DNA of 64,000 nucleotides. Source: Paenibacillus faecis. GTDB lineage: Bacteria > Bacillota > Bacilli > Paenibacillales > Paenibacillaceae. This document shows, in pieces, positions 56,498-64,000 of the stretch (position 1 is its first letter; each line of letters opens with the position of its first letter). The stretch lies in contig NZ_VSDO01000001.1 of assembly GCF_008084145.1 (NCBI RefSeq), positions 124,001-188,000 of the forward strand, given 5' to 3'. The translations under genes were made by a program, and so were the position numbers. Below the pieces are notes generated by a model that was given only the letters and a program-made list of their open reading frames with translations, was not told the DNA's origin and ran no database searches.

Positions 56498-59020
56498 ATG
56501 AAATGGAAAGATAAAAGATTCAGGAAGGCGGCTTCCGTTTTTTTGAGTTTTTCGGTAGCGCTTTCAATATTGGGGAACCCGAGTCTCGAGGCCTCAGAAC
56601 AGGCGAATCCCGATAAGAAATCTGCCCCTGTCGTTGCTTTTCCGGGTGCTGAAGGCGGCGGTGCCTATGCCAGCGGAGGCCGGGGCGGCGATGTCTACAT
56701 CGTAACGACTCTGGAAGATTACGGCGAAAAAGACAAACCTATTGAAGGATCGCTGCGGTATGGGGTTCTATCTACGCCCAAAGAAGGGCGTACGATCGTT
56801 TTTCACGTTTCCGGAACGATCGAACTGAAAAGCACCCTGCGGTTTAAAAACATTAAAAACCTGACCATCGCCGGGCAAACCGCGCCGGGGAACGGAATCA
56901 CCATTGCCGGCTGGGATACCAACATCAGCGATTCGGAAAATATCATCCTCAGGTATCTCGCCTTCCGGCTGGGCGCCACCCATGTTTATAACGGCAGCGA
57001 TTCAATGGACGCGCTTTGGGGAAGAGACAACGACACTTTTATCATCGACCATTGTTCTTTCAGTTGGAATACGGATGAAACCTTGTCTTTATACAGAGGC
57101 GAGAACGGAACGATCCAATGGTCCATCATTTCGGAAAGCCTGACGCTATCCGGGCATTCCAAAGGAAGACATGGGTATGGCGGTATTTCCGGCGGTGATA
57201 AAACGACGTTCCATCACAATTTATACGCGAATCATACTTCCCGAAATCCCAGACTCGGCGGCGGCTATGCCGGTTCCGCGGATGCCGATCATGTGGCGGT
57301 TGTTCAGTTCTCCAACAACGTCATTTACAACTGGGGCTTTAACGGCACTTACGGCGGGGGCTTCACATTTACGAATTTTATGAACAATATCGAAATTGCC
57401 GGTCCCGGAACAAGGGATAACGTGCTGAACCGGGTGCTCGATGCCGGAGAATCCACCAAGGTAGGGGGTTTTCACGTCAACGGGAACCGAATTAATGGCA
57501 AACTTACAGGATTGCTGGACGGGTCTTCGGAATACGTTAAATTTTCCGGCGCCGACAGCGGCGAACATGCCACCACCTTTGCATCCAAGCCGTACCTATC
57601 GGCGGACAGCTTGGGGGTTAATCACGGCGTCACCAATAAAGCGTTCGACGCTTACGTGAAGACCGGCATAAAACAGGCCAATGAACCTCTGCTAAGAAGC
57701 ATCCTGCAACAGGCGGGCGCCACCTATCCCCGTCGCGACGCGATCGATGCGAGAATTGTGGCGGAAGTGGAACAAGGCTTGGGCAGATATATCAACAGGG
57801 AACATGAGGTCGGGGGCTATATCTCGGATTTCGGGATCATAGAGAAACGGCGTGACGATCCATTTGACACGAATCTGAACGGGATCGACGACAAATGGGA
57901 AAAGAAACATAAAATCTGGGGGATCAAAGACGCATATAAGACGGTGACTAACAGTGGTTATACCTGGTTAGAGCTTTATATTAACGGGCTTGTCGATATG
58001 AACCATGCCGCCGAAAACCCCGAAGCCATGCTGGTGGCCCCTAAAAATAACGACCGATTTGTTTCTGGGAAAGAAATCGAGGTCAAGATTAAAGCGTCCT
58101 CCAAATTCGGACATAAAATCAAGAAAGTGGCTGTTTATAACGGGTCCGAATATCTGGGGGACGCCGTCAAAAAAGGAAGCCATTATACGTATAAGATCAA
58201 GGGATTAAAGGACGCTTCGTATTATATCTCGGCAAGAGTGACGGATACGGAAGGGAACGGGACGCAAACTTCCGCCGCCATCATCCATGTCAATAACTCC
58301 CCCGCCACCTTGGCCGAGGCGGGTTGGACATCCGCTGATATCGGCGAACCGGACATTCAAGGTTCCGGCAGCATGACTGGCGGTACGATCACCGTTAAAG
58401 GCAACGGAAAACTTGGCATGAGCGAAGGCAGCGTAAAAGGCTCCGAATCGTACCAAGCGTCGAAAGACGATTTCCATTTCGTATATAAGGAGTTGAACGG
58501 CGACTTCGAATTAACCGCCAAGCTGGAGGACATGGGAGCCGTCGACAATCACGCTTTTGCCGGGCTGATGATCCGGGACGACTTGAAAGAAGACAGTGCC
58601 GCCGCGGCCCTGGGCCTCTCCTGGGTGAAGTTATCCAAAGAAACCAGCTGGTCAGCTTATCTGGCCGGAAGAAACGATAAGGGCGGACCATTTGATGAAT
58701 TGACGGAAACCTTGGACAGCGTATCCGCCGCCGAAAAAGCCGGTATTCCACTGCTTCCGGACATCCCGTTCAAGTTGAACGGCGTCCCGCAAGGGTATTG
58801 GCTTAAACTGGGCCGTCAGGGAGATACAATCTTTGCGTATGGCTCACCCGACGGAAAGGAATGGTCGCGGATCGGCGAAAGAAAAATGGTCATGGAGGGT
58901 TCGGTATTTGTCGGATTTGCCGTCGACAGCAATGATGTCGCCAATAAGTTGGAACAACTCAATTACGCGAAGTTCTCCAGTATTTCTCTGGAAAATCGCT
59001 TTACGCCGATAGGCAAGTAG
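56498..59020 (+). CDS. Secreted pectate lyase-like protein with Ig-like and C-terminal lectin-like domains
   Basis: 840-aa exported enzyme. Signal peptide at 1-34 (KAASVFLSFSVALSILG, cleavage near ASEQA). A parallel beta-helix domain of PL1 type spans about 45-470: FPGAEGGGAYASGGRGGDVY, GRTIVFHVSGTIEL, ILRYLAFRLG, DHCSFSWNTDETLSLYRG, TSRNPRLGGG. These match bacterial 'pectate lyase family 1-like' proteins. Then an Ig-like module (about 505-605, KIKASSKFGHKIKKVAVYNG) and a DUF1349-like beta-sandwich (about 635-835). Probably degrades pectin or a related polyuronide. ATG 56498 has only a distant ribosome site, so the start is uncertain. Confidence 0.85.
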   Translation: MKWKDKRFRKAASVFLSFSVALSILGNPSLEASEQANPDKKSAPVVAFPGAEGGGAYASGGRGGDVYIVTTLEDYGEKDKPIEGSLRYGVLSTPKEGRTIVFHVSGTIELKSTLRFKNIKNLTIAGQTAPGNGITIAGWDTNISDSENIILRYLAFRLGATHVYNGSDSMDALWGRDNDTFIIDHCSFSWNTDETLSLYRGENGTIQWSIISESLTLSGHSKGRHGYGGISGGDKTTFHHNLYANHTSRNPRLGGGYAGSADADHVAVVQFSNNVIYNWGFNGTYGGGFTFTNFMNNIEIAGPGTRDNVLNRVLDAGESTKVGGFHVNGNRINGKLTGLLDGSSEYVKFSGADSGEHATTFASKPYLSADSLGVNHGVTNKAFDAYVKTGIKQANEPLLRSILQQAGATYPRRDAIDARIVAEVEQGLGRYINREHEVGGYISDFGIIEKRRDDPFDTNLNGIDDKWEKKHKIWGIKDAYKTVTNSGYTWLELYINGLVDMNHAAENPEAMLVAPKNNDRFVSGKEIEVKIKASSKFGHKIKKVAVYNGSEYLGDAVKKGSHYTYKIKGLKDASYYISARVTDTEGNGTQTSAAIIHVNNSPATLAEAGWTSADIGEPDIQGSGSMTGGTITVKGNGKLGMSEGSVKGSESYQASKDDFHFVYKELNGDFELTAKLEDMGAVDNHAFAGLMIRDDLKEDSAAAALGLSWVKLSKETSWSAYLAGRNDKGGPFDELTETLDSVSAAEKAGIPLLPDIPFKLNGVPQGYWLKLGRQGDTIFAYGSPDGKEWSRIGERKMVMEGSVFVGFAVDSNDVANKLEQLNYAKFSSISLENRFTPIGK

Positions 59021-59054
59021 CAGCGAAGTCGGGGAAATTGCCGAGAACCACGCC

Positions 59055-59103
59055 AAAAACCAAGGAGCTAGGCGGGAACGGACCGCTTAACTCCTTGGTT
59101 TTT
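59055..59103 (+). terminator. Terminator of the pectate-lyase-like gene
   Basis: AAAAACCAAGGAG/CTCCTTGGTTTTT with inner GCGG/CCGC pairing. Confidence 0.88.
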
Positions 59104-59173
59104 ACGAATACATCCTAATTTAGCTGGTGAAGGTATTCCAAAGTTTACTTTGGGGCCCTCTTTTTTAGCCCTT

Positions 59174-60055
59174 TTAGTTCAACGGGGCGATTTCAACGGT
59201 GTAACGGCTTGGTACGAACGTTTCGGTTTTCGAATCCGTGATGACTTGGGCATAGGCGCTGTCCGGGTTGGGAGAAGTCAGTTCATAGTACACAACCGCC
59301 TTCTTCTCGTTCGGGAACTCCACCTTGGCTACCCGGATGCCGTACCCCGGATTCGGCTGATCATGGCGGGTCAGTTCGACTTTGTTCACCTCGTCATTCA
59401 CTTTGTGAAGCTTGAACGATACGTTGTCGTTCACCTGCTGGGCATCGTCCTTATGAGCCTCAACGAATTCGGCCGCTTTATAAACCATGCGGGCCGCTTC
59501 GATCCGCGTTATCGACGCTTTCGGCTGGAAGTTGCGATCCTTGTCCAGCTCGGTAATTTTCATCAGCAGGAGTCTTTGGATGCTTCCGGAATAAAGCGGA
59601 TTCCCCTTGTCGGAATCAGCCACCTCGATATACATTTTGATCATTGGATAATTGCCGGTCGCGGAGATCGCTTGATCCAAAATGTAAGCAAACTGCTCCT
59701 TCGTCATTTCTCCGGTCCACTTAAAGTCCTTAGGCAGCTTGATTCCGTTGTCTTCGGCGATCTTTTGAGCGGTGGAGTACCAAGGCGTTTTGCCCTGCCC
59801 TTTTTTCCCGCCGTCGTTTTTGGCCTCAAGCCCCAACGCGTGCACGGCCATATAAACGCCCTGTGCGCCCGTCAACTTGCTGCGCGGAGCAAATTTCTCC
59901 GCCGTCACGCCTTGAATGATTCCTTTTTTCTGAAGCGACTCCGTAATTTTGGCGTCCTGTCCCTCCACGTCGCTAAAAGCCGAAGCCGAAGACGCGAGCA
60001 GCAAAGATCCGGACATGAGCAACGCCGCCGCCGCTTTGAATTTTTTATTTTTCAT
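59174..60055 (-). CDS. Exported S-layer-homology-domain-like protein
   Basis: 293-aa secreted protein with signal peptide (KAAAALLMSGSLLLASSASA, cut after residue 26). Residues 27-200 form SLH-like repeats: FSDVEGQDAKITESLQKKGI...GVTAEKFAPRSKLTGAQGVYM, WYSTAQKIAEDNGIK...WTGEMTKEQFAYIL, and PLYSGSIQRLLLMKI...PKASITRIEAARMVY. SLH repeats bind pyruvylated wall polymers. The remaining 90 residues (KLHKVNDEVNKVELTRHDQ ...) are a beta domain of unknown role, similar to a protease-complex-inhibitor or PrcB-like module. ATG 60055. Confidence 0.85.
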   Translation of the reverse strand: MKNKKFKAAAALLMSGSLLLASSASAFSDVEGQDAKITESLQKKGIIQGVTAEKFAPRSKLTGAQGVYMAVHALGLEAKNDGGKKGQGKTPWYSTAQKIAEDNGIKLPKDFKWTGEMTKEQFAYILDQAISATGNYPMIKMYIEVADSDKGNPLYSGSIQRLLLMKITELDKDRNFQPKASITRIEAARMVYKAAEFVEAHKDDAQQVNDNVSFKLHKVNDEVNKVELTRHDQPNPGYGIRVAKVEFPNEKKAVVYYELTSPNPDSAYAQVITDSKTETFVPSRYTVEIAPLN

Positions 60056-60126
60056 TTTGCATCACCTCTGCCCCCTAGACGCAGCCGTTCCGCAAAAGGT
60101 TGCAGCATTTTGCATTCCGCTAGGCT

Positions 60127-60465
60127 TTAGGCTGCGGCAGCGCTCATCTTGCGGCAAATTTCCGCGCATCGGAGGCAAGCGTCCGCACAGTCCTTACAAT
60201 GCTGATGCCCATGCTTCGAGCATTCCTCGGCGCAGGCTTCGCAAGCTTTGGCGCACAACTCGCAGATCTCCTTGGCGAACAAGGTGCTTCTGGACAACGC
60301 TTCCGCCGTAAACGCGCAAATTTCGGCGCACTCCCGGTCGAGCCGGATGCAGTCCCGCAGCATGGCCAGTTCATATTCCTTCAAGCTGGAAACATAGCAA
60401 TAATTACAAGCGTTCATGCAGGAAATACAAGCTTCAATGCACTCCCGGTATTTTTCCTGGATCAT
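60127..60465 (-). CDS. Four-helix bundle cysteine-rich copper-binding protein (YhjQ/Csp type)
   Basis: 112-aa protein with 17 or so cysteines in regular C-X2-3-C spacing along four helices: ECIEACISCMNACNYCYVSS, DCIRLDRECAEICAFTAEAL, CELCAKACEACAEECSKHGH, CKDCADACLRCAEICRKM. This is the DUF326/Csp copper-storage family, which binds many Cu(I) ions in the core of the bundle. No secretion signal, so cytosolic like Csp3. ATG 60465 lies after GGGAGGTAGG; the frame upstream is unsupported. Next to a CobW metallochaperone-like GTPase. Confidence 0.9.
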   Translation of the reverse strand: MIQEKYRECIEACISCMNACNYCYVSSLKEYELAMLRDCIRLDRECAEICAFTAEALSRSTLFAKEICELCAKACEACAEECSKHGHQHCKDCADACLRCAEICRKMSAAAA

Positions 60466-60551
60466 CGATCCTACCTCCCTATCCAGTTTTGCTTTGGTAA
60501 ACAGGCTCTTTCGATGTATTACCATGAACCCGGCTTGATGAAACAGCAGCG

Positions 60552-61583
60552 TCAGGCCCGATCGGTGCGTCCTTCTAGCGCGGACAAGGTTTCGGCCAGC
60601 TTGGTTTTATCGAAGTGCTCTCCGATAAACACCACGACATCGGGGACCTCCCCTTGCGGTGTGATTTTTAGGTAGTCGGCTTCCCTGTACGCATATTGAA
60701 ACAGAAACCGGCTGGCGGTGTCGGAGAAGGACAGTATCCCTTTTCCCCGGTAAATTTCGCGGGGCAATTCGGCGATGAAGTTTTCGAATTCAACGCTGTC
60801 GACCGGTCCGGTAAAATAATGCGTATAAACCGTCACATGGTCATGCGAGTGGTGATGCGAGTGAGGTTCGTCGGCAGAATCATGCCCCTTGCCGGCATCC
60901 CCCGCGTGAAGCGATTCGCGTTTCCTTTCGGCCATGTTCATAGCCGGGTTCCCCGTCTCTACCCGTTTCCCGTCACCCAGCAAATAAACCGGATCCACTT
61001 CACAGCGGACGGCCGGTATGATTCTGGCATAGGGATTCAACCTCTCAAGCAGTTCCCGCATTTCTTGCTGCTGCTCTTGGCCGATCCGGTCGATTTTATT
61101 CAAAATCAAATCGGAGCCGCAGCGGATCTGCTCCACCATCAAACGGTATGTTTTCCCCTGCTGCTTTGCGTACAATTCCGCCAAATGAGCCGCGTCCACC
61201 ACGGTGATCATCGGCCGGATATCCAGCTCCAGGTAAAGGGACGACTCCGTCACGGCGTCGAACATTTCCAAAGGATTGGCCGCCCCGGTCGCTTCGATCA
61301 CGACCAAATCCGGTCGTTCCTCCCGGATCAGCTCGTACAGCTGCGCGCTGAGATCGGAGCGGATCGAACAGCAAATACAGCCGCCCAGCATCTCGGTCAT
61401 CGGAACTTCTTCGCCGACCATCACCCCGTCCAGATTCACTTCTCCCAGCTCGTTCATAACGACGGCGGGGCGCAAACCTTGCTCTTTCCAATAAGCCAAA
61501 AGGCGCTGCAGCAGCGTTGTTTTTCCGCTGCCCAAAAATCCGGACAGCATATATATAGGTGTGGCCTTACTCCGTTTCTCCAT
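60552..61583 (-). CDS. CobW/COG0523-family GTPase (metallochaperone type)
   Basis: 343-aa G3E GTPase. Walker A GFLGSGKTTL, metal-binding GGCICCSIRSDL (C-X-C-C), Walker B and specificity motif in VVI-EATGAANP, LNKIDRIGQ; a His-rich linker (PHSHHHSHDH, near 245) and CobW C-terminal domain. Members of this type deliver Zn2+ or other metals under starvation; YciC/ZagA is the Bacillus example. No Zur-type operator was seen upstream. ATG 61583 follows GGAGGA. It may work with the adjacent copper-binding protein in metal control. Confidence 0.92.
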   Translation of the reverse strand: MEKRSKATPIYMLSGFLGSGKTTLLQRLLAYWKEQGLRPAVVMNELGEVNLDGVMVGEEVPMTEMLGGCICCSIRSDLSAQLYELIREERPDLVVIEATGAANPLEMFDAVTESSLYLELDIRPMITVVDAAHLAELYAKQQGKTYRLMVEQIRCGSDLILNKIDRIGQEQQQEMRELLERLNPYARIIPAVRCEVDPVYLLGDGKRVETGNPAMNMAERKRESLHAGDAGKGHDSADEPHSHHHSHDHVTVYTHYFTGPVDSVEFENFIAELPREIYRGKGILSFSDTASRFLFQYAYREADYLKITPQGEVPDVVVFIGEHFDKTKLAETLSALEGRTDRA

Positions 61584-61755
61584 CTTATGTATCCTCCATC
61601 TTTCGCTCTTTTTCCATGAAAGCGAGTTTACACCAACCTGAACGATCGCGCAACTTTGTAGCGGACTCAAGCGTTGACGGAAGGCCTAAGGGAATGGAGC
61701 GATTTGTGGTAAAGTATAGTATAGAAAAAACGAAAAACAGAAAGGATTACGAGCG

Positions 61756-62268
61756 ATGATCAAATCCGTAGATGAACACCGCAATGAAGCTCCGAAGCAG
61801 GTGGCCTGCATGGTGGTCACCGTGTCCGACACCCGCACGGAAGAGATCGACTTAAGCGGTCAATTGATGATCCGGCTCCTCAAGGAAGCGGGCTATACCG
61901 TCGTGAAATATGCGATCGTCAAAGACGACTATGACGGAATCCGCCAGTTGCTGCGCGAAGCGGTATCCAGCCGGGAAGTCGAAGCGGTGCTGCTCAGCGG
62001 GGGAACGGGTATCGCACCTCGCGATACGACTTATGAAGCGGTCCGCAGCCTGCTGAACAAAGAACTGCCGGGCTTTGGCGAAATATTTCGGTTCCTCAGT
62101 TATACCGAAGATATCGGCCCGGCCGCGATCCTCAGCCGCGCCATCGCCGGAACCATCGGCAATATGGCCGTGTTCTCCATGCCGGGTTCCCAGGGAGCGG
62201 TGCAGCTCGCGATGGAAAAAATCATTCTTCCCGAATTGCGGCATGTGATGCGGGAAATTTACAAGTAA
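61756..62268 (+). CDS. moaB: Molybdenum cofactor biosynthesis protein MoaB
   Basis: 170-aa MogA/MoaB-fold protein that adenylylates molybdopterin, or helps to. Motifs: VVTVSDTRTEEIDLSG (substrate Ser/Asp), VLLSGGTGIAPRDTTYEAV (the GGTG nucleotide loop and Asp), and SRAIAGTIGNMAVFSMPGSQGAVQLAME. Typical length. ATG 61756 is preceded by AGAAAGGA at 9 bases. No other moa/moe genes are in the window. Confidence 0.94.
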   Translation: MIKSVDEHRNEAPKQVACMVVTVSDTRTEEIDLSGQLMIRLLKEAGYTVVKYAIVKDDYDGIRQLLREAVSSREVEAVLLSGGTGIAPRDTTYEAVRSLLNKELPGFGEIFRFLSYTEDIGPAAILSRAIAGTIGNMAVFSMPGSQGAVQLAMEKIILPELRHVMREIYK

Positions 62269-62287
62269 CGATCTACTCAGCCCAAAA

Positions 62288-62345
62288 AACCCCTTCGCCG
62301 GTGACCGAGCTTGAGACCAAGCTGCATCTTCCGGCAAAGGGGTTG
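62288..62345. terminator. Terminator between moaB and lipoprotein gene
   Basis: AACCCCTTCGCCGG/CCGGCAAAGGGGTT with one bulge; T6 on the minus strand, weaker T tract on the plus strand. Confidence 0.85.
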
Positions 62346-62356
62346 CTTCTGTTTCT

Positions 62357-62893
62357 TTACGAAGGATCCTGCACATTCATGCGAGCCAACACGTTGTCAA
62401 ATACCTCTTCAAGGTCATCGCGGTACTCGTTCATTCTGTTTCGGCTGGAAGCATAAACGAGCGCGGCTTTCCCTTTTTGGGCGATGACCGAGGTTTCCTC
62501 CGCGGCCGCGATTTGCACCGAGCCGTTTCTGGCTCCGTACATTTCCTTCATTTCCTCGACTCGTTCGCTTTCGCTGGGATACACATGGACCAGTATAAAA
62601 TGACGCGCATCCCCGTTGATAAAGTAGCTGTAAGTAATGTTGCCGTTTAGCCCTTCCGCGTAAGTCTCATGCGTCAGTCGGATGCCGCGCGCGGAGCATT
62701 CGTGTCGCAGCGCCTTTAACAGAGGAACGTTCAGTGTCGCCCCCCGGTTTAACTGCCGGGCGTTCCCTTCATTGTAGGACTTCATATTGTATTTATCCAC
62801 TTCTTCCCGCACCATCCGCCGCTGACTATCGCTGCATCCGGCGGTGAAGGTGAAGGCCGCCAACGCGCTCAAGCCCAAAGCCCACCATCTCAT
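62357..62893 (-). CDS. Putative lipoprotein, 178 aa
   Basis: Signal peptide MRWWALGLSALAAFTFTAGC with lipobox TAGC (Cys 20), then DSQRRMVREEVDKYN and a mixed alpha/beta domain (NITYSYFINGDARHFILVHVYPSESERVEEM, described only by its edges at about 85-115). Unknown function. ATG 62893 follows AAAGGAGAAGGAA. Monocistronic. Confidence 0.78.
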   Translation of the reverse strand: MRWWALGLSALAAFTFTAGCSDSQRRMVREEVDKYNMKSYNEGNARQLNRGATLNVPLLKALRHECSARGIRLTHETYAEGLNGNITYSYFINGDARHFILVHVYPSESERVEEMKEMYGARNGSVQIAAAEETSVIAQKGKAALVYASSRNRMNEYRDDLEEVFDNVLARMNVQDPS

Positions 62894-62965
62894 CGCTATT
62901 CCTTCTCCTTTTTCCATGGATCGGTTGCTAATAGATGGTGTTAGAATGGCTCAGCACCGGGCGGA

Positions 62966-63958
62966 TTATACCAGCTTGATCACCTGGCGTCCGATGGCTT
63001 TACCGCCCAAAATGGTCGTTAACGCCTCCGGAAGTCCGTCCAGCGGGGATACCGTAATCCAGTCTTTCAACGCAGACTCCGGCTTCCACTCGCCAGCCAG
63101 CTTCCGCCACAGCTCTTGTCTGAGTTCCATCGGGCAATAGACGGAGTCGATGCCCAGCAGATTGACTCCCCGCAAAATGAACGGATACACGGTGGCGTCG
63201 AAATTGCCGCCCGCCGCCATGCCGGACAAGGCGGCGGAACCGCCGTACTTCACGCTTTTAAGCAGATCGCCGGTGACCGCGCCGCCCACGGGGTCAACCA
63301 CGGCGGCCCAGCGCTCCTTCCCGAGGGCTCCTTTGGCGCCGGAAGCCGCCTCCTCGCGGCTTAGCACAGCCGCGGCGCCGAGGGCCTGCAGCTTCCCGGC
63401 CAAGTCCGTTTTGCCCGTGACGGCGGTCACCTCAAAGCCCAGCCGCGCCAGCATGCTCACGGCCATGCTGCCGACTCCGCCCGTGGCCCCGGCGACCAGC
63501 ACCGGACCGCCGGACGGGCGGAGCCCGTTGTCCAGCAGGCGCTCGATCGACAGCGCCGCCGTGAAACCGGCTGTGCCGATCCCCATCGCCTCCAGCGGAG
63601 TCAGCCCCTCCGGCAGCGGAACCAGCCATTCGCCTGGAACCCTGGCGAACTTGGCGTAGCCGCCTTCATGGCTTACTCCGAGCCCATAGCCGGTACAGAG
63701 CACACGATCGCCCGGACGAAACCGCTCGTCCCGGGATTCCTTAACCTCCCCGGCCAGATCAATGCCGGGGATAAACGGGTAACTGCGTACAATTTTTCCC
63801 TCAGGAATCGAAGCCAGCCCGTCTTTATAGTTTACGCCGGAATAATGAACTTCCACCGTAACGTCGCCTTCCGGAAGGTCTTCCAGGGTAACCCATTCCA
63901 CCCCCGACCGAAACCCTTGTTCATTCTGATGCACGCGAAAAGCTTGAAATTTCTCCAA
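62966..63958 (-). CDS. YhdH/AcuI-family zinc-independent quinone oxidoreductase-like MDR
   Basis: 330-aa medium-chain reductase. GroES-like N-terminal half (YSGVNYKDGLASIPEGKIV, FIPGIDLAGEV), Rossmann loop VAGATGGVGSMAVSML near 155, and a C-terminal LGGKAIGRQVIKL. The YhdH subfamily reduces acryloyl-CoA with NADPH. No structural zinc cysteines. Start TTG 63958, seven bases after GAGGAGGAA. Cut from further context by the right edge. Confidence 0.92.
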   Translation of the reverse strand: MEKFQAFRVHQNEQGFRSGVEWVTLEDLPEGDVTVEVHYSGVNYKDGLASIPEGKIVRSYPFIPGIDLAGEVKESRDERFRPGDRVLCTGYGLGVSHEGGYAKFARVPGEWLVPLPEGLTPLEAMGIGTAGFTAALSIERLLDNGLRPSGGPVLVAGATGGVGSMAVSMLARLGFEVTAVTGKTDLAGKLQALGAAAVLSREEAASGAKGALGKERWAAVVDPVGGAVTGDLLKSVKYGGSAALSGMAAGGNFDATVYPFILRGVNLLGIDSVYCPMELRQELWRKLAGEWKPESALKDWITVSPLDGLPEALTTILGGKAIGRQVIKLV

Positions 63959-64000
63959 GGTGCTTCCTCCTCGAGTCTAAGACCTGATGGTTCTAATTAT

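Overview
The window (about 54% GC by eye) reads as chromosome of a Paenibacillus-like spore-forming Firmicute. Indicators are a YpdA-type bacillithiol reductase, BmrA and BmrCD exporters, a homologue of the Bacillus replication terminator protein RTP, Bacillus-type families (DUF441/YtwI, HesB/YneR-like, Gsp17M/YflT-like), sigma-A promoters of Bacillus type, strong GGAGG ribosome binding sites with frequent TTG/GTG starts, and an S-layer-homology-like exported protein. No phage, insertion sequence, tRNA, rRNA or CRISPR was seen; gene density is high.

Layout. 1-8.5 kb: a cut-off Rossmann enzyme, a PBP5-type carboxypeptidase with an ECF sigma factor, a VanRS-like two-component system, a bmrA exporter operon with its own two-component system, and an MgtC-family protein. 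8.5-12.8 kb: a six-gene operon (small protein, Ser/Gly-rich YgiB-like protein, glutathionylspermidine-synthase-like ATP-grasp enzyme, lipoprotein, DUF350 membrane protein, K+ channel) behind a near-perfect ECF (sigma-W type) promoter. 12.9-14 kb: an RlmA-family 23S rRNA methyltransferase behind a leader peptide and attenuator. 14-18.5 kb: azoreductase, B12-independent methionine synthase under a cobalamin riboswitch, and the RTP homologue. 19-27 kb: a sugar/amino-sugar region (nucleotidyltransferase, SIS isomerase, ROK kinase, APC permease, GntR/UTRA regulator, PTS EIIBC and EIIA with RAT/terminator and cre). 27-41 kb: stress protein, HrpB helicase, CorC-type protein, an intergenic repeat cluster, GluQ-RS, SDR, a YtrA/YtrB-like ABC operon, hypotheticals, MFS transporter, esterase. 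40-42 kb: an RsgA-type GTPase behind a leader peptide, alternative hairpins and two terminators. 42-52 kb: HAD phosphatase, YpdA, an ABC exporter, HesB-like protein and bmrCD with a BmrB-like leader peptide. 52-64 kb: a TPP enzyme translationally coupled to an orphan histidine kinase, AraC regulator, large secreted pectate-lyase-like protein, SLH-like protein, Cys-rich copper-binding protein, CobW GTPase, MoaB, lipoprotein, and a YhdH-type oxidoreductase.

The most striking theme is control that senses translation. Three separate units (rlmA-like, rsgA-like, bmrCD) each have a sigma-A promoter, a short translated leader with a good ribosome binding site, and a terminator before the main gene. 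The rlmA-like leader encodes MIIQFIRYRR, carrying the R-Y-R pattern known to arrest macrolide-bound ribosomes, and its stop codon abuts the terminator stem. The rsgA-like leader has an 11-bp antiterminator pairing between its coding sequence and the terminator. A second theme is envelope stress: ECF sigma factor, ECF promoter, VanRS-like system, carboxypeptidase and the polyamine/K+ channel operon. Functions are inferred from recognised families and motifs; nothing here was tested by database search or folding software.
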